This document shows, piece after piece, positions 62,565 to 64,000 of a stretch of DNA of 64,000 nt. The stretch's first letter is position 1, and every line of letters begins with the position of its first letter. Origin of the DNA: UBA1227 sp045642705. GTDB lineage: Bacteria; Bacillota; Clostridia; Oscillospirales; Acutalibacteraceae. Location: assembly GCA_045642705.1 (NCBI GenBank), contig JAZUJK010000004.1:106926-170925 (forward strand), written 5' to 3'. Both the position numbers and the translations under genes were made by a program. The notes under the pieces were generated by a model, which made no database searches, was not told the DNA's origin, and saw nothing but the letters and a program-made list of their open reading frames with translations.

Positions 62565-63739
62565 TTGTACATTAGTATATTACCCTTTACATATTTAGCT
62601 GTTTCTGGAGCGGGTACATTTGGTATAACTTTGCCAGTTGTGCTATCAACTACAATATATTCTACAACTTTTCCTGTATCATAAAGGAACTTGGTAAATG
62701 TTATATAGCAATTGGTAGGATCATATCCTGTTTGATATACGTATCTTTTTTCATTTTCAACGGTCTCATGATTGCCAACGTAGCAGTCATATCCTTTGCT
62801 TTCTACGATATCATATAGGCAATCGGTAATCTCTGCTGGGATACCAAAACTAGAAAACCGTTCTATTGCAATGGAATTATATGGATGTATTTCTGCTTCG
62901 CGTCCAATCGACTTTAGATAAGTCTTGGCCTGGTTTTCTTGGCTCTGCCACAGAAGTTCACTTTCATAACTTGTAGGGCCATATACCATTTTGCTTACGA
63001 TTCTTTTTGGGAATAGTTTTTTGATTGAATTGGTAAATTCGCCACCATCTTGGGCATATTCATATTTCATCAAAATATATTTGTTCTCATTTTTCTTGAA
63101 TGTAAAAGCAGCTGGAGTTCTGCCACCGCTAATCGTAGTAAAGAATCCATTTAGAAAGCCCCATTCAGAATAATCTTCTAGTAAATATACAGTTGTAAGA
63201 TTATCTTTTTCTGAAACATCATATATGAGATGTCCCTCTGTTGCACATTCACCATTAACATACGGATCACCATGGATTGATAGAATGGCAGCAGATACAG
63301 CCTTATCTAAATTTTTATCAACTGTAATGTTTAAGATATATTGAGAGTCGTCTATGATTTCTTCATCATATGTTTTCTGTGGTATTAAAAAGATTGCTCC
63401 AATTAGCAATGCAAGAACTATTAAAACGATAATAATTATTCTTCTATTTCTTTTTCTTCTGCTCAGTTCCTTGGCAACTATATTATTGAGAATTGATAAC
63501 TGATCAGATATTTGTGTGATGTCAGGTGTATCTTCCGATACATCGATTGAGTCGCCAAGCAAATCGCTGACTGATACCTCAAGCAAATCTGCTATTTTCT
63601 CAAGCATCACAGCATCGGGAACAGAATAACCTTTTTCCCATTTTGATACTGTCTGACGTACAACATTTAATTCTTGTGCCAATGTTTCTTGGGTATAACC
63701 TTTTTTCTTGCGGAAATCTTTTATGTTTTGATTTAGCAT
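62561..63739 (-). CDS. membrane-anchored XRE-type regulator with extracytoplasmic domain
   Basis: This 392-residue protein has an N-terminal XRE helix-turn-helix (residues about 1-60, with TQETLAQELNVVRQTVSKWE). A linker follows, then a basic patch and membrane span (about 98-116), and a 275-residue extracytoplasmic domain. The layout suggests a one-component membrane regulator sensing an external signal. I cannot name the sensor domain. TCCTCC on the + strand places GGAGGA before the ATG at 63739. Confidence 0.8.
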   Translation of the reverse strand: MLNQNIKDFRKKKGYTQETLAQELNVVRQTVSKWEKGYSVPDAVMLEKIADLLEVSVSDLLGDSIDVSEDTPDITQISDQLSILNNIVAKELSRRKRNRRIIIIVLIVLALLIGAIFLIPQKTYDEEIIDDSQYILNITVDKNLDKAVSAAILSIHGDPYVNGECATEGHLIYDVSEKDNLTTVYLLEDYSEWGFLNGFFTTISGGRTPAAFTFKKNENKYILMKYEYAQDGGEFTNSIKKLFPKRIVSKMVYGPTSYESELLWQSQENQAKTYLKSIGREAEIHPYNSIAIERFSSFGIPAEITDCLYDIVESKGYDCYVGNHETVENEKRYVYQTGYDPTNCYITFTKFLYDTGKVVEYIVVDSTTGKVIPNVPAPETAKYVKGNILMYK

Positions 63740-63771
63740 GAAAAATTGTCCTCCTTCATTTCGTTGACTTC

Positions 63772-63800
63772 ATTATATGTTGCACCTGTTTCTGAGACAA
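63772..63800 (-). promoter_or_regulatory. candidate promoter of the XRE-type regulator
   Basis: On the minus strand TTGTCT and TATAAT are spaced by 17 bp, about 33 bp before the ATG. An inverted repeat GCAATG-N8-CATTGC at 63801-63820 lies just upstream and could be an operator. Confidence 0.55.
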
Positions 63801-63874
63801 GCAATGCAAATTAACATTGCTATTATAACATAAATATAAATAAAAAACCCCCTAGGAGTCTGAAGGTGTAAGAT

Positions 63875-63913
63875 GAAAGTAGACACTTAAAAAAGTGTCT
63901 ACTTTCTTTTTTT
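63875..63913. terminator. perfect hairpin terminator near the right edge
   Basis: GAAAGTAGACACTT pairs with AAGTGTCTACTTTC across AAAA, followed by TTTTTTT. No gene precedes it on the + strand within 130 bp, so it may serve an unseen transcript. Confidence 0.7.
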
Positions 63914-63915
63914 GT

Positions 63916-63988
63916 GTAGCACAACCAAAACAGAAGTAAAGGCACGCTTTGCTCTAAAGACCTTGACTTCTGTTTGTGCTTGCGCTAC
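63916..63988. repeat. near-perfect inverted repeat hairpin, about 27-bp arms
   Basis: The left arm 63916-63942 and right arm 63961-63988 differ at only five positions when one is reverse-complemented (shared core AAACAGAAGT). The 18-nt centre has a CTTT/AAAG inner stem, extending the hairpin. There is no adjacent transposase and no clear gene. A non-autonomous repeat, RNA structure or transcript tail are possible. Confidence 0.65.
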
Positions 63989-64000
63989 TGTCCAATTATC

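Noticed and set aside
63914..64000. Tail of a minus-strand gene entering at the right edge
   Set aside because: A minus-strand frame is open from base 64000 to a TAG at about 63902, but it is explained equally well by the inverted repeat and shows no known motif, so I do not call it coding.

Overview
The window reads as a chromosomal segment of a low-to-moderate G+C anaerobic Firmicute of class Clostridia, probably from gut or rumen. The grounds are a histidine operon with short-form HisG plus HisZ, a type III glutamine synthetase, an aldehyde:ferredoxin oxidoreductase with a polyferredoxin, a miaB-ylbF-mutS-mutL block, strong AGGAGG-type ribosome sites and canonical TTGACA/TATAAT promoters. 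Species cannot be fixed from the sequence. I see no prophage, insertion sequence or CRISPR array. Most genes lie on the + strand; the minus-strand exceptions are a short ORF at 14.5 kb and several genes after 51.7 kb.

Layout. 1-9.5 kb: the end of lon, then engB and a tightly overlapped his operon (hisZGDCBHAF-hisIE). 9.5-11.3 kb: a TrpR/YerC-type regulator, hslO (Hsp33) and a five-tRNA operon (Val-Asp-Phe-Gly-Cys). 11.3-21.2 kb: a lipase, azlCD, a YhcC-type radical SAM protein, a self-contained minus-strand short ORF, tcdA, a class-3-type lipase, a TtcA-like tRNA thiolase, a homocysteine methyltransferase domain protein, a copper ATPase fused to a CopZ-like domain, and a GtrA-like protein. 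21.3-26.6 kb: an AOR/MoaD/polyferredoxin cassette, a phosphodiester glycosidase and a second lipase. 26.7-37.2 kb: miaB-ylbF-mutS-mutL, glnN, a preQ1-I riboswitch with queT, and an anchored polysaccharide deacetylase. 37.2-46.9 kb: a DUF2804 protein and a possible signalling operon (substrate-binding lipoprotein, LytS-like/PP2C/anti-sigma-kinase receptor, ppGpp-hydrolase-like HD protein, STAS-kinase fusion, PAP2 protein), then glycerate kinase and an M28 peptidase. 47-51.7 kb: tRNA-Ser, adenine deaminase, a diguanylate cyclase and a surface beta-helix protein. 51.7-64 kb: mostly regulated metabolic genes. These are a minus-strand operon of an Old-Yellow-Enzyme flavoprotein, a short-chain dehydrogenase and an unknown protein facing a TetR gene, and a second TetR gene facing a UroD-family gene with a 36-codon short ORF. 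A second DUF2804 protein, a NudC-like hydrolase and a membrane-anchored XRE regulator follow.

Most notable items: (1) 38.3-43.9 kb, where one polypeptide carries sensor, PP2C phosphatase and HATPase kinase beside a STAS domain fused to a small-molecule-kinase fold, with no sigma factor nearby; (2) a 25-codon minus-strand ORF at 14476-14553 with its own promoter, a ribosome site buried in a GAAA-capped hairpin and a terminator overlapping its stop codon; (3) copA with an in-frame CopZ-like tail whose linker contains a consensus promoter and ribosome site; (4) TetR operators, one of them overlapping the -35 box of the UroD-family gene; (5) a near-perfect 73-bp hairpin repeat at the right edge.
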